From Mycolicibacterium rhodesiae JS60 (GTDB taxonomy: Bacteria; Actinomycetota; Actinomycetes; Mycobacteriales; Mycobacteriaceae), in contig AGIQ01000009.1 of assembly GCA_000230935.2 (NCBI GenBank), positions 1-64,000 on the forward strand: a stretch of 64,000 bases of DNA, read 5' to 3'. Under the pieces are notes generated by a model, which did not search any database, was not told the DNA's origin, and saw only the letters and a program-made list of their open reading frames with translations. This document shows positions 25,134-34,800 of this stretch, one piece after another; position 1 is the stretch's first letter; the number at the start of each line of letters is the position of its first letter. Both the position numbers and the translations under genes were made by a program.

Positions 25134-26722
25134 GAGCGGTACCGGATTGCCGTGAACACGCCCATCAGCCAGAACGTCAGAGGGAACGGGGCGATGAGCA
25201 GCAGGTAACCCACCCATTCCACGATCTGTTTGAACATCGGGCTGTAGACGTGCGTCGGGACGATCGACGCTAGCGCTAGGCCGGCGGCGGTGAGCACCAG
25301 CATGGTGGCGCACCCGATCAGCAGGGCCGCCGGTGACCACAGTCCCACCGCGTAGCGGATCGGCACGGCCAGCCCGATGGCGACCGACGCGACAGCCAGC
25401 AGGGTCGATTGACGCCGGTCGGTGTAGGAGCGGGCGTGCAGCAGGATCGCCCCCGCGCTGGTCGCAGCGACCACCACGGGCAGCCATCGTTGGTCGGTGC
25501 GCGGATCGCACAGCGCGGTCGCGCTGACGACCATCAGGGCCGAGAAGCCGGCCAGCAGGCCGGTCAGAAGGCTGTGGGCTCGGTCAACGGAGATGATCAC
25601 GTTGCGGACCGACTCGGGGCCTTCGAGCGTGGGGGTGTCGCCGCTGGGCACCACCACGGCACTGGGCAGATCAGGGCGAGTCTCGAAGATCCATCGCCCG
25701 CTAGCAGACGGGAACACCGGCAGCCGCAGGTTGGCCAGCATGCGCGCAAAGCCCGGCGCCAGCTTGATGCACACCAGGGACACCAGCAGCACAATGCCCA
25801 GCAGAGTCACCGCTGAGGTGACCAGCAGCATCCGCGCCACCCCGGCGGCCAAGGCGGCCATGCTGATGACCACCGCCGCGGTGCACAAGGCGATATGGCG
25901 GCCGGTGAATCGAATGATCAGCCCCGCTGCGGCCAGGGTGACCGCGGCACCCACTCCCGCATGAACGGCACCGAGCGGACCAGGAATGGCCAGCGCGGCC
26001 GCGACCGCGGTCGTGGCGGCCGCCAGCAGCAGGAAAGTGTCCGCGACAAACAGTTCGGCGCGCAGAACCTCTGCGCGTTCAGGCTCGACGGTGCGAACAT
26101 CGCCGGCCGCCCGCCGAGTGCGTGAGGAGCGGATGCCGGTGACGGCGGCAGCGACGATCAGCACCAGCGCGCAGACGCCGGCGGCAGCGCTGGCGATCGC
26201 GTCGTCGTGGCCGTAGCGCCAGCGCAGCAGCAGCGCGGTGACCAGCAACATGGCGATGGCGACCAGCACCACGCCCACCCGGGCAGCCCACGGCGGTGTC
26301 ACCGGCGGCCAGTGCTTGCGCAGTTCGGCGGGGATGGCGCTGGTGACGTGCTCGATCACCGGAATCCGCGTTTCGGCGTCGTCGATGAAACGCAGCCACA
26401 GGGTGGCACCGTCGAGGACACCCTGTTCACTGAGCGAGCGCTTGGGCTTCAACGGTGTCCCATCGACCCAGCACAGCGCCCACCGTCCGCGTCCCGGCAC
26501 CGCATCGTTCGGGCGGACCGACAGTCGGAGCTTGCCGATCTCGCTCAGGCGGCTGTTGAGCACGTCGACCAGAGCTGGTGTCTGAATACCGATCGCGGCG
26601 GCGGCGTCGAGGCGCACGCCGATCGATATGTCGTTGATCATGACCGCGACCAGCACCTGGCGCAGCTGCTCGGATTCTTCCCCCGCTCCAGCGGCCACCG
26701 GGGCATCACGAACCGAGGTCAC
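25130..26722 (-). CDS. eccD: EccD, polytopic ESX-P channel subunit
   Basis: A 530-aa protein with an N-terminal ubiquitin-like domain (about 22-115; VLVAVMINDISIGVRLDAA) followed by about eleven hydrophobic helices from residue ~145 to the end. It starts at a GTG overlapping the espI stop (GTGA) and its stop overlaps mycP (ATGA). The ubiquitin-like plus eleven-helix design is specific to EccD, which forms the membrane-embedded rim of the type VII complex. Confidence 0.94.
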   Translation of the reverse strand: MTSVRDAPVAAGAGEESEQLRQVLVAVMINDISIGVRLDAAAAIGIQTPALVDVLNSRLSEIGKLRLSVRPNDAVPGRGRWALCWVDGTPLKPKRSLSEQGVLDGATLWLRFIDDAETRIPVIEHVTSAIPAELRKHWPPVTPPWAARVGVVLVAIAMLLVTALLLRWRYGHDDAIASAAAGVCALVLIVAAAVTGIRSSRTRRAAGDVRTVEPERAEVLRAELFVADTFLLLAAATTAVAAALAIPGPLGAVHAGVGAAVTLAAAGLIIRFTGRHIALCTAAVVISMAALAAGVARMLLVTSAVTLLGIVLLVSLVCIKLAPGFARMLANLRLPVFPSASGRWIFETRPDLPSAVVVPSGDTPTLEGPESVRNVIISVDRAHSLLTGLLAGFSALMVVSATALCDPRTDQRWLPVVVAATSAGAILLHARSYTDRRQSTLLAVASVAIGLAVPIRYAVGLWSPAALLIGCATMLVLTAAGLALASIVPTHVYSPMFKQIVEWVGYLLLIAPFPLTFWLMGVFTAIRYRS

Positions 26723-28266
26723 CGCAGTGCCGTCCGTCCGCTACGGAAGCCTTGCGCCATCCACGCGGCCACACCCAGGTAGGCGTACTGGGTGTCGCGG
26801 CGCAGCGCATCCCAGTCCAGCTGAGGGCTATCGCGCAGGTGCTTGTCCCACGGGATCGAGGTGACGCCGCCGACGCGCTGGCCGATCGTTTCGCGCACCT
26901 TGGCCATGAAATCCTTGTCGGCGCAGTTGTACACGTCGTTGAGGACGAGCGCCGAGCGGCGCAGCAGGGCCTGGTACTCGCTACGGGCGGCCAGCCATTT
27001 GATGGTGGTTTCCGCTGCGGCCGCGCCGTCGAAATTCATGGTGCCCACGATGATCAGCGAATCGACCTGGGAGAGCACCGTCTGCATGACGGGGTGTTCG
27101 ATTTCCGGGCCGCAGTCGACCAGCGCCAGTTGATAGAAGCGGCGTACCCGGCGCAGCACTGCCCCGAAGGCCTCCGGTGAGAGGTCAAACGGATTGGCTA
27201 CGTTCTGGTTGGCGCCCAGGACCTCCAGGCCGGGCTTGTTTTTGCCGGTGTAGTGCCGGGCCATCGGGTAGCTGTGAAGGTTGTTGTCCGCCAGGAACTC
27301 TCGAATTGAGGCGGTGGCCGTCGGATCGATGAGGCGGCCCAGCGCGCCGTATGTGGGGTTGGCGTCGATCGCCAGCACGGGTTCGTTCTTGCGGTGGATG
27401 GCGTAGGCAGTTCCCACCCCAGCGGTGGTGCGGGTCTTGCCCACTCCCCCGCGGATAGACACCACGCCGATCAGGTAGTTGCCCGGAATGTTGGTTTTGA
27501 TGAGGTCGATCTGCTCGCGCAGCTGCTGCTCGGCCGGCCCAGCACCGAGATTGATCGTCTTGGCCGACCCGAGGTACACAGCCTTGCGCCACCCCATTTC
27601 GGGCGGCAACTTGTGCGCGGACACGACGTCCTCGGCCCGCAGCGCCGGAGCGTTGGATGCGTCGGCGAAGCTGGAGCCGCTGGCATCCCACAGCGGCGCT
27701 GACTCGCTGCGCGCTACGCCATTATTGGCCGCGAACGGTGCCTGCGAAGGCCCGGCGGGAAAGGGCTGTGACGGAGGGCGGTGCGCCGCGGCCGGGCCGC
27801 GGGAGTAATCGACGAACGGCCCCGAGAGGTCGACGAACGGCCCCGAGAGGGCCTGCCCGGCATCGGTGGAGCCCGCGTCGGCGAAACCGTGGGGCGGCCT
27901 CGCAGGCGCCTGGTGCCGCCGGTCAGCGGTGTAGTCGCCGGTGGTGTCGCGGTGACGCGGAGCGGGCTCGCGGTACTCCCCTGCGCCCTCGGCCGGGCGC
28001 GAAGGTGCACCCGGGCGGCGCTGCTCGTCGGGTCGCGTCGCGGGGGGCGGTGGCACCAAGGGCGAGGCCACGACTTGTGTGGTTTCTGCCCAGTTGTCCG
28101 GCATCGCCTGATAGGGCGGGGCTTCGGGTTCAGGTAACGACGGCACCTCGGGGACCTGGGGTTCAGCGCCGATGTCGGCCTCCCGGTCCAGACCCCGGAC
28201 AGGCGGGCTTTCGTCGGGGTCCTGCTCGTTCAGGTACCGCGCGGCGAATTCCGGGTCCATGCTCAT
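26719..28266 (-). CDS. espI: EspI-like ParA/MinD-type ATPase with proline-rich N terminus
   Basis: A 515-aa protein. The first ~220 residues are disordered and rich in Pro, Ala and charged residues, with a perfect duplication of LSGPFVD. The C-terminal half is a ParA/MinD-type P-loop domain. Its deviant Walker A reads SIRGGVGKTRTT near 265-276, with Arg where the signature Lys normally stands, and VLAIDAN and LALVDCGPEI downstream. EspI proteins occur in most ESX loci between the substrate genes and eccD and may regulate secretion by ATP level. Confidence 0.9.
   Translation of the reverse strand: MSMDPEFAARYLNEQDPDESPPVRGLDREADIGAEPQVPEVPSLPEPEAPPYQAMPDNWAETTQVVASPLVPPPPATRPDEQRRPGAPSRPAEGAGEYREPAPRHRDTTGDYTADRRHQAPARPPHGFADAGSTDAGQALSGPFVDLSGPFVDYSRGPAAAHRPPSQPFPAGPSQAPFAANNGVARSESAPLWDASGSSFADASNAPALRAEDVVSAHKLPPEMGWRKAVYLGSAKTINLGAGPAEQQLREQIDLIKTNIPGNYLIGVVSIRGGVGKTRTTAGVGTAYAIHRKNEPVLAIDANPTYGALGRLIDPTATASIREFLADNNLHSYPMARHYTGKNKPGLEVLGANQNVANPFDLSPEAFGAVLRRVRRFYQLALVDCGPEIEHPVMQTVLSQVDSLIIVGTMNFDGAAAAETTIKWLAARSEYQALLRRSALVLNDVYNCADKDFMAKVRETIGQRVGGVTSIPWDKHLRDSPQLDWDALRRDTQYAYLGVAAWMAQGFRSGRTALR
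27809..27850. repeat. two perfect 21-bp tandem repeats inside espI
   Basis: The 21-base unit beginning TCGACGAACGGCCCCGAGAG occurs twice, at 27809-27829 and 27830-27850, with no mismatch. It keeps the frame and duplicates the heptapeptide LSGPFVD in the disordered N-terminal part of EspI. Perfect identity suggests a recent slippage duplication. Confidence 0.9.
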
Positions 28267-28381
28267 ATAACCACCCCAATGGCTTGATGAAAGTGATGAT
28301 GCAATCGTAGGGCCGCCAATTACCGGTTAACTACGCCCAAGCGAGAATATTCGGTATATCCGTTGCTGTTGGGCGCAGGCA

Positions 28382-29308
28382 TTACGCGAATCGTTGATGG
28401 TTTTCCCAGTCGCGGACATTCACGCTGCTCAGCACGGTTTGAATGCCTTGCAGGATTTGGCTGGGCGACCCGGGCGCTAGCACCATCCAGTCCTGGGTGG
28501 AGCCGCGCGGCGCCAGCATCTGGTACAGCGCGACCCGTCCGCTGTCGGTGTCGCGGATGTTGAGCGCTGTGACGCTGGTGTCCCGGCGGGCATCGGTGTG
28601 GGCACGCGCGTATACGACTGCCTCGACGACCGGCTCATCCAGTAGCGCCCCGAGCTCGGCCAGCGCCGCCGGCGGAACACCGAGTGAGCGCAGCGGAAGG
28701 TCGCGCTGCGGGTCTTCCGTTGCGGCCGCCCGCGCGGCGGCTGCACTGAGAGTGTCCTCGTAGGGAAGGTTCATCGGCTCGATGCGCGAGGGCTCGACCG
28801 GATGCAGCGCGTTGAGCTGATCGACAATGATGTCGCGAAGCCAGACCGCCGAGTTACCGTCGAAGCCGACATCGTCGATGGTGATGTCGTCACCGGCGCG
28901 AGCTGCCGAGACCCACCGGCCGTCGCGGCGGGCGAGCACGATCTGCAGCTGGTTCTCCGGAATGTCGCGCCGCCACGTCCCCGGATCGGTGACGTCAATG
29001 CGTCCCTTCCACGAAAGTGCGCCCCGCGCAATGAGAATGGCCACCTCGACATCGGGGGCTGCCACTGCTCGCATGCGCGCGGCCACGGCGGGAATCACGT
29101 GTCCGTCGTGGCCTACCACGCCCGCCTCTTGAAGTTGTTCGATGCGCGGGTCTCCGGAGATCCACGTGCTCTCCCGTGGCGCGCCATACGGCACCGTGCT
29201 GAGTTCCGGTGCCACCGTGGCGATATCGAGCATGGCTTGCAGCATCCACATCCCGTGCAAGTTGACTGTCACATCGGCGACGGGTTCGGCACTGTGGGCG
29301 GGAAACAT
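28382..29308 (-). CDS. espG: EspG-like PE/PPE chaperone
   Basis: A 308-aa protein, about the usual EspG length, from an ATG at 29308 with AAAGGA upstream. The N-terminal DVTVNLHGMWMLQAML and the alternating strands and helices fit the EspG fold. EspG binds the PPE tip of PE-PPE dimers in the cytosol and hands them to the ESX system. Its location between the Esx pair and espI is standard for ESX-P loci. Confidence 0.85.
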   Translation of the reverse strand: MFPAHSAEPVADVTVNLHGMWMLQAMLDIATVAPELSTVPYGAPRESTWISGDPRIEQLQEAGVVGHDGHVIPAVAARMRAVAAPDVEVAILIARGALSWKGRIDVTDPGTWRRDIPENQLQIVLARRDGRWVSAARAGDDITIDDVGFDGNSAVWLRDIIVDQLNALHPVEPSRIEPMNLPYEDTLSAAAARAAATEDPQRDLPLRSLGVPPAALAELGALLDEPVVEAVVYARAHTDARRDTSVTALNIRDTDSGRVALYQMLAPRGSTQDWMVLAPGSPSQILQGIQTVLSSVNVRDWENHQRFA

Positions 29309-29377
29309 TGTGCGCGTGTCCTTTACGTTGGGTGGTCTGCCGTTGTACGGCTGCTATGTCGTCGTTGACGAAACCGA

Positions 29378-29413
29378 ATGCGGCGGCACCCTCGGGTGAG
29401 GGTGCCGCCGCAT
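29378..29413 (-). terminator. strong hairpin between esxA and espG
   Basis: A 16-bp perfect stem with a 4-base loop, GCGGCGGCACCCTC being the core of one arm. It lies 108 bases after the esxA stop and 70 bases before espG. On the transcribed strand it is followed by ATTCGGTTT, a weak T-rich tract. It could act as a partial terminator that lowers expression of espG and downstream genes relative to the abundant Esx/PE/PPE substrates, or protect the 3' end of the esx mRNA. Confidence 0.65.
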
Positions 29414-29520
29414 ACTCAGGCGGTTGGCGCTCGGTAGAAGCTAGCCGCCGTGAGGTGTCGTGGGGCAGTGCGTCCGCTGCGCTTGTGCGTGGCGGCGGCG
29501 CACCCCCTTGCTGGGGTCGC

Positions 29521-29808
29521 TCAGAGCGACCAGGTGTTGCCGACACCGCTGTCGGTGTGGGCGGTATTGCCCGCAGCGGTCCCGACCTTGCCGCCGTGCT
29601 CATGGAGCTGCTCGAAGATCACCCGGAAGTTGCGGTTGAGCTCGTTGACGAACTCCTGGAAGCCGGTGCTACCGGTGCCGCCCCAGAAGTCGGCGCAAGC
29701 GTTGAGGTCGTTGAGGATCGCCTGGTGCTCGGCTTCCAGTGAGCCCGCCTGGGCCTGCAGCAGTTTGCCGTGGCCTTCGACGTCTGAGTAGTGATAAGAG
29801 ATGGGCAT
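29521..29808 (-). CDS. esxA: EsxA-like WXG100 protein
   Basis: A 95-aa helical-hairpin protein with the WXG turn (DFWGGTGS) near residue 43. It follows an EsxB-like gene, as expected for a secreted heterodimer. There is no C-terminal Y-x3-D/E signal here; the partner supplies it. It is a substrate and probable structural part of the ESX-P system. Confidence 0.93.
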   Translation of the reverse strand: MPISYHYSDVEGHGKLLQAQAGSLEAEHQAILNDLNACADFWGGTGSTGFQEFVNELNRNFRVIFEQLHEHGGKVGTAAGNTAHTDSGVGNTWSL

Positions 29809-29860
29809 GGTGTGAACGTCCTTGTCTGAGAAGGGATGTCAGTGGTTGTCGGGGATTAGG

Positions 29861-30154
29861 TCAGGACTTCAGCGCGGCGGCGTTGGCGTGTTCCTGCTGC
29901 TCGTAAGTGTCAGCCGAGGTGCGCAGATTGTCGCTGGCGAAGTGCATCTGGTTCTCGATGTTGCGGAACGCGCGCATCATCTCCTCCACGGTGCCCAGCG
30001 ACGTCGTGTTGGCGTCACCGTCCCAGCCGGCGCCCGCGATGCCCGTGGACGAGGCGTAGGCCTTCTGGGCGTCGGAGGTGATGTTGGAGGCGTGATTAGC
30101 GAAACGGCCGGAATAGTCGCGCATCGCGGCCGGGTCGGTCATGAAATTGGACAT
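29861..30154 (-). CDS. esxB: EsxB-like WXG100 protein with secretion signal
   Basis: A 97-aa protein with a WDG turn (GAGWDGDAN) near residue 45 and the C-terminal type VII signal Y-x3-E (DTYEQQEHA). CAGGAG lies seven bases before the ATG. With the next gene it forms the Esx pair; the signal recognised by EccC resides on this partner. Confidence 0.93.
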   Translation of the reverse strand: MSNFMTDPAAMRDYSGRFANHASNITSDAQKAYASSTGIAGAGWDGDANTTSLGTVEEMMRAFRNIENQMHFASDNLRTSADTYEQQEHANAAALKS

Positions 30155-30301
30155 CTATTTGCTCCTGGGTTGTCGGTGTAAATGCTGGCCATTTGCTTGG
30201 ACTCTGTAATCGTGTCCTGACGGCGCGCTGTATAGCAATGCGCCAAAAATCTTTTCGTGAATTGAGTTCCCGACCCCCTTCGGTATCCGCCGGCCGCCCG
30301 C

Positions 30302-31486
30302 TCAGCGCGGTGTGGGAAGGACGCGCACGGGCGCGCCATAGGACGGGCCATTGCCCGAAGAGTTGTCTTTGCCCTGCATAGCCGCCATGGGCGCCGCTCC
30401 CCCTGCTCCCACGCCTCCGCTCGCGGCAGACGGTGCGGCAGCGCCACTGGCTGCGCCGGTCGCCGAGATCGGTGCGGCACCCGCGCCGCCCAGCTGAGCG
30501 CTCGCCGCCCACGTCGCCGGCACCGACAATCCACCCATGCTGCGGGCGCCGCCCAACCCGGCCGAGAGGGCTCCCATCCCGCCGCTACCAAAGCCGCCGC
30601 CACCGAGCCCACCAGCAGGCCCCAGAGTGGAAGCCGCCGAGGTCAGCGCACCGGTGCCGCCGATACCGCCCATCGAAGGATTCATCATGCTCATGAACGG
30701 AGACAGCAGCGACTGGAAGCCGCCCAAGCTCTGCAGCGGGTTGCCCCCGCCGCCCATCAATGGCGACGCCAGGCCCTGCAACGCCTGCGGAACAGCGCTC
30801 ATGAACTGCGGTGCCATCGCCATGATGGAGCTGGCGTCCCCGCCGCCCATGCTGGCCGTCGACTGCCCCGCCGATGCCGCATTCTGGCCCGCCTGCCCGG
30901 CCGCCGTCCCGCCCGCCTGCGCGACGGCGGCGGCCTGGCTGGCGACGCCGCCAGGATTGACCGTGGGCGCGGGAGCCATGAACGGGACGAGCGATCCGGT
31001 GATGCCGGCAGCGTCGGCACTGAACCCGTACATCGTCGATGCGTCCTGGCTCCACATCTCGTCGTAGGCGGCGACACAGGCGGCAATGGGGCCAGCGTTG
31101 ACGCCCATGAAGTTGGTGGCGATGAGGGTTTGGAGCAGATTCCGGTTGGCCTCGATCACCGGCGGGGGCACCGAGCCCGCATGCGCGGCCTCGATCGCCA
31201 GAGCGGCTTGCGCGGCCGCGAGTGCGGTTTCCTGGGCTTGGGTCGCTGCCTGAAAGAGCCAGCGAACATTCTCCGCACCGCCGGCGGCCATCATTGTTGA
31301 GGACGGGCCCTGCCAGCCGCCAGCAAGCAGCGCCATGATGGCCGAATTCAACGCGGCGGCGTTACTGGCCAGGTTGGCTGCCAACGACTGCCATGCACCG
31401 GCTGCCGCGGTCAGCGGCGCTGACTGGGGTCCGGCGTAGGCACGCGCGGAGTTGATCTCCGGCGGCAGCGCTCCGTACTCAACCAT
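30302..31486 (-). CDS. PPE protein, SVP-like subgroup
   Basis: The ATG at 31486 gives 394 residues. The conserved PPE domain covers about 1-180 (MVEYGALPPEINSARAYAGP, with GGWQGPSS at about 62). The rest is rich in Gly, Ala, Met and Ser and includes LSVPATWAASA, the SVP-x3-W-type motif, about 70 residues from the end. It lies 19 bases after the PE gene; the two would be secreted as a dimer guided by EspG. Confidence 0.94.
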   Translation of the reverse strand: MVEYGALPPEINSARAYAGPQSAPLTAAAGAWQSLAANLASNAAALNSAIMALLAGGWQGPSSTMMAAGGAENVRWLFQAATQAQETALAAAQAALAIEAAHAGSVPPPVIEANRNLLQTLIATNFMGVNAGPIAACVAAYDEMWSQDASTMYGFSADAAGITGSLVPFMAPAPTVNPGGVASQAAAVAQAGGTAAGQAGQNAASAGQSTASMGGGDASSIMAMAPQFMSAVPQALQGLASPLMGGGGNPLQSLGGFQSLLSPFMSMMNPSMGGIGGTGALTSAASTLGPAGGLGGGGFGSGGMGALSAGLGGARSMGGLSVPATWAASAQLGGAGAAPISATGAASGAAAPSAASGGVGAGGAAPMAAMQGKDNSSGNGPSYGAPVRVLPTPR

Positions 31487-31505
31487 GGCTGTGGGTGTAG
31501 GTGCG

Positions 31506-31802
31506 TTACATCGCCGCCACGGCGTTGAACGCCTCGGTGGCTGCGTAGCTGGCGCCGGATGTACCCAACGCTCCGGCAAACATCGCATGCCAGGCTGAGG
31601 CCATATCCGCCATCGCCTGATACAGCGAGCCGTGGGTGCCGAACGCGGCCGACAGCAGCAGTGCCGTCTCATTGGCCTGCCCAGGCCCCACGGCCGTCGT
31701 GGGCGCGGCGGCCGCAGCGTTCCCACTGGTAAAGGCCGAGGTCAGGGCCGTCAACGTGCCGGCCGTACTACCCATTTCTAACGGTTCAGTGGTGACGAAC
31801 AT
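31506..31802 (-). CDS. PE protein
   Basis: From the ATG at 31802 (AAGGGGG upstream), 98 residues starting MFVTTEPLEMGSTAGTLTAL, a typical PE helix. The C terminus carries the Y-x3-E secretion signal (SYAATEAF). The length shows a PE domain with no extra module. It pairs with the PPE protein encoded 19 bases downstream. Confidence 0.93.
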   Translation of the reverse strand: MFVTTEPLEMGSTAGTLTALTSAFTSGNAAAAAPTTAVGPGQANETALLLSAAFGTHGSLYQAMADMASAWHAMFAGALGTSGASYAATEAFNAVAAM

Positions 31803-31881
31803 GGAACGTGACCCCCTTGTGTCGCGTCGAATTTCCAATATGAGTGTAACGGGAGTTTTGGGTGGGTGCGGTGCGCCAAAA

Positions 31882-34800
31882 TCAATTCGCTCCAGCCTCC
31901 GGCGAAGTGTCATGGCCAATTTGAACGTAAAGTCCCGATTCGCCGGTACTCATCAGGAATCCACGGCCAACCGGCATGGGGTGGCCCTTCCACCGGCCGC
32001 GCACAAAGCCTTCTTCGCCGTCAGAATCCATCACCAGCAGGGGTGCGTTGGCCTGCTTCATGGCGCCCAGCAGCGGATCGGCGCGGTCTGATCCGGCCCA
32101 TCCGCCGAAGCGGCGGGCGTAGATGATGCGCAGGCCGACGTCGGCGGCGGCGTTGGCGCTGGGCACCAGCTCGCGTAGCGGGGCGTCAAAGCCGAACGGC
32201 AGCCGATCGGCGTCGTCGATGATCAGGAAGATTTCCGGACCCGACCACCGCCGCTCCAAACTCGCGTCCACGTCGAGTCCTGATTCGGGCAGCCGGGCGG
32301 TCAGGATGCCGTTGAGCTGCGTCGCCCAGGGCCCGATCTCATCGTTGCGGTAGGTGAAGCGTTCCAGGTAGTCCTTGCCCAGTACGCGCAGCAGTTCACG
32401 GCGCGGGTTGACCAGCCACACCTGCGCGGGGGGCCGTGTGTCGCGCGGATCCGGCACCGCGGCGCTGGCCCCCGGCGCGTAGACGCGCGCGATTTCACGC
32501 ATGATCGCCGAGAGCGCATTGGTCCGTCCACAGTCCTCGCGGCCGGTAATGATCAGGAAGGGTGAATCCTTCTCCAAGCCGACCAGCTCGTCGCGCTCGT
32601 TGATCGCCCATGCCATGCCCGCGTGCTGTTCGCGCTGTGCCCGCGTGTGCAGCTCGGCCAGCGTCACGTTCATGGGCAACTGGCGCACGCGAGGGGCGGG
32701 GCGGTACTTGTCCGCCGCCCGGCGCACCGCCTCGACCACACTGTCGGACCGGAACTCCGTGTCCGGGGTGCCGCGCAACGCCGGCCGCGCGATCAGGGTG
32801 TGTAGGCCTTCCTCTTCGGCGCCCAGACGTACGTAGTTCTGGGCGACCATCCCGCGGCCCGGCTTACCCGAAGGAACCGCGTCGGTGAGCTTGCCGCGCA
32901 AGAGCTTGGCGTCCTCAGGGCCCTGCAGCTTGAGTTCCACGCGCTGGGGCCAGGCCCCGCGCATGCGCGGCGGTAGGTCGATGTCACGACCCACAGAGAT
33001 AATCACGTGGATACCGAAGCTGCTGCCCTCGCCGACGAGCTTCTGAATCTGGGCCGACAGAAGGTCCTTATTGCGGATCGTCGAGGCTTCGGCGGTCAGC
33101 GCAGCGTAGTTGTCCACCACCAGATACACATCGCCGAACGGATCATCGGGAACCGCGCCGGGGACACCGCGGAACTTGCGGTCGCGCAGGTCCTGCATCG
33201 AGCTGATCCCGCATGCGGGGAAGCTGCGTTGCCGGCGCTCCAGCAGCTCGAGCATCTCGGAGATGGTGCGGCGAATACCGTCCTCATCCAAAGCGCCCGC
33301 CACCCCGCCGACATGAGGTAGACCGGCGACGGTATCCAACGCCCGCGACGACAGCGCCAGGCAGTAGAACTGCACCTGCTCGGGGGAATGTGTCATCGCC
33401 GCAGCGCAGATCAGGGTCTGCAGTGTGGTGGTCTTGCCCGCCGAGCGCACACCCACGACGAGCTGGTTGGCGCCGTCGCTGGTGGTGTTGACCAGCAGCG
33501 GGTGCTGGTCCTGCTTGTAGGGGCGGTCGACGATGCCGATCGGGAAAACCAAATCCGGTGTGGCCGCGTAGTTCTCGTCCCATCGCCGACCGAGATGCAT
33601 GTTGACGATCTGGTCGATCGTGTGCGGTACGTCCAAGGGCGGCTGCCAGAGCACCTGGGGCTTGAAGTTGTAGCTGCGCAGCTGATCGAGAATGACCGGG
33701 CCGACCTTCGGCTTGCGCAGCGCATCGTCCTGGTCGTCCTGATCCTCCACGGAAACGGGCGCGACGCTGATTTCCACCGGAGTGTGCTCGCTCAGATGCT
33801 CGGGCAGCGGTACCCACGAAGTCGTGAACAGTTGCGGCTCAAGGTATTTCTCTGACGATGACGTGGCCTCGATAACGTCGTCGTTGTCCGCGCCCGGGCG
33901 GCGATAGTCCCGCCACAGTGACTCGGCCCGGAATCGGGTAAGTTCGTCGGCCGAGCCGGTGCGCATGTACCCCACACCGACCTCTCGGGGCAGGTTCACC
34001 GCTTGCGGGACGCCGGCCGCCGAGGCACTGGCTGAGGTGTTCTGCCGCAGGACCAGCCGATAGCCGACGTTCTCCAGCAGTTTTTCCGCTCGCGCGTCGA
34101 TGTCCTGGCTGGCCAGCAGCTGATGCACCCACAGGGATCGGCCCTGGCGGCCGATCTGGTCGAGCACTTCGGGCAGATCCGGTTTGATCCGGAAGGCCTC
34201 CTTGAACTCGTCGAGCACCACCAGCAGCCGTGGCAGCGGCTCCAGGTATTCACCGCGGGCCGCGCGCTCGTCGCGAATCTGGTTGTACTCGTAGGCATCG
34301 TCGGCGCCGACCGAGTTGCAGACCTGCTTGCGGCGCGCGATCTCGCCCCACATGGCAGTGATGAACCGGTCCATCAGCACCTGGTCGTCTTCCAAGTCGG
34401 TGATGATGTGCGGCACGTGCGGGGTGCCCTCGAAGGGCTTCACACCCGCGCCGCCCTTGCAGTCCGCCAGAATCATCTGCAGGTTCTCCGGTGGATGACC
34501 CACGATCAGCGCCAGGATGACCGTTCGGATCGCCGTGGTCTTGCCAGATCCCGTTGTGCCAGACATGACCCCATGGGGACCATCACCGCCCTGATTCATG
34601 TCTTTCATGTCGACGAACACCAGCTCGCCGTTGTCCGCGCGGGTGCCGAAGGGCACGCGCAGGTTCTCCGGGGCGTTGATATCGCGGTGGGGACCCCACA
34701 GCGCGTCGAAATCGATAGCGGCGGGGTCATTGATGCCGTAATAGGACAGGATGTCGCGCGGCCGTTTGAAATCGCTCAGATCATCGCCAATGTCTTCGTA

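Noticed and set aside
25134..25511. Upstream extension of the mycP frame
   Set aside because: It lies inside eccD, gives an arginine-rich non-mycosin N terminus, and the ATG at 25133 with ATGA overlap begins a proper signal peptide.
31487..31726. Upstream extension of the PPE frame
   Set aside because: The sequence is a shadow of the PE gene; PPE homology starts at MVEYGALPPE (31486).
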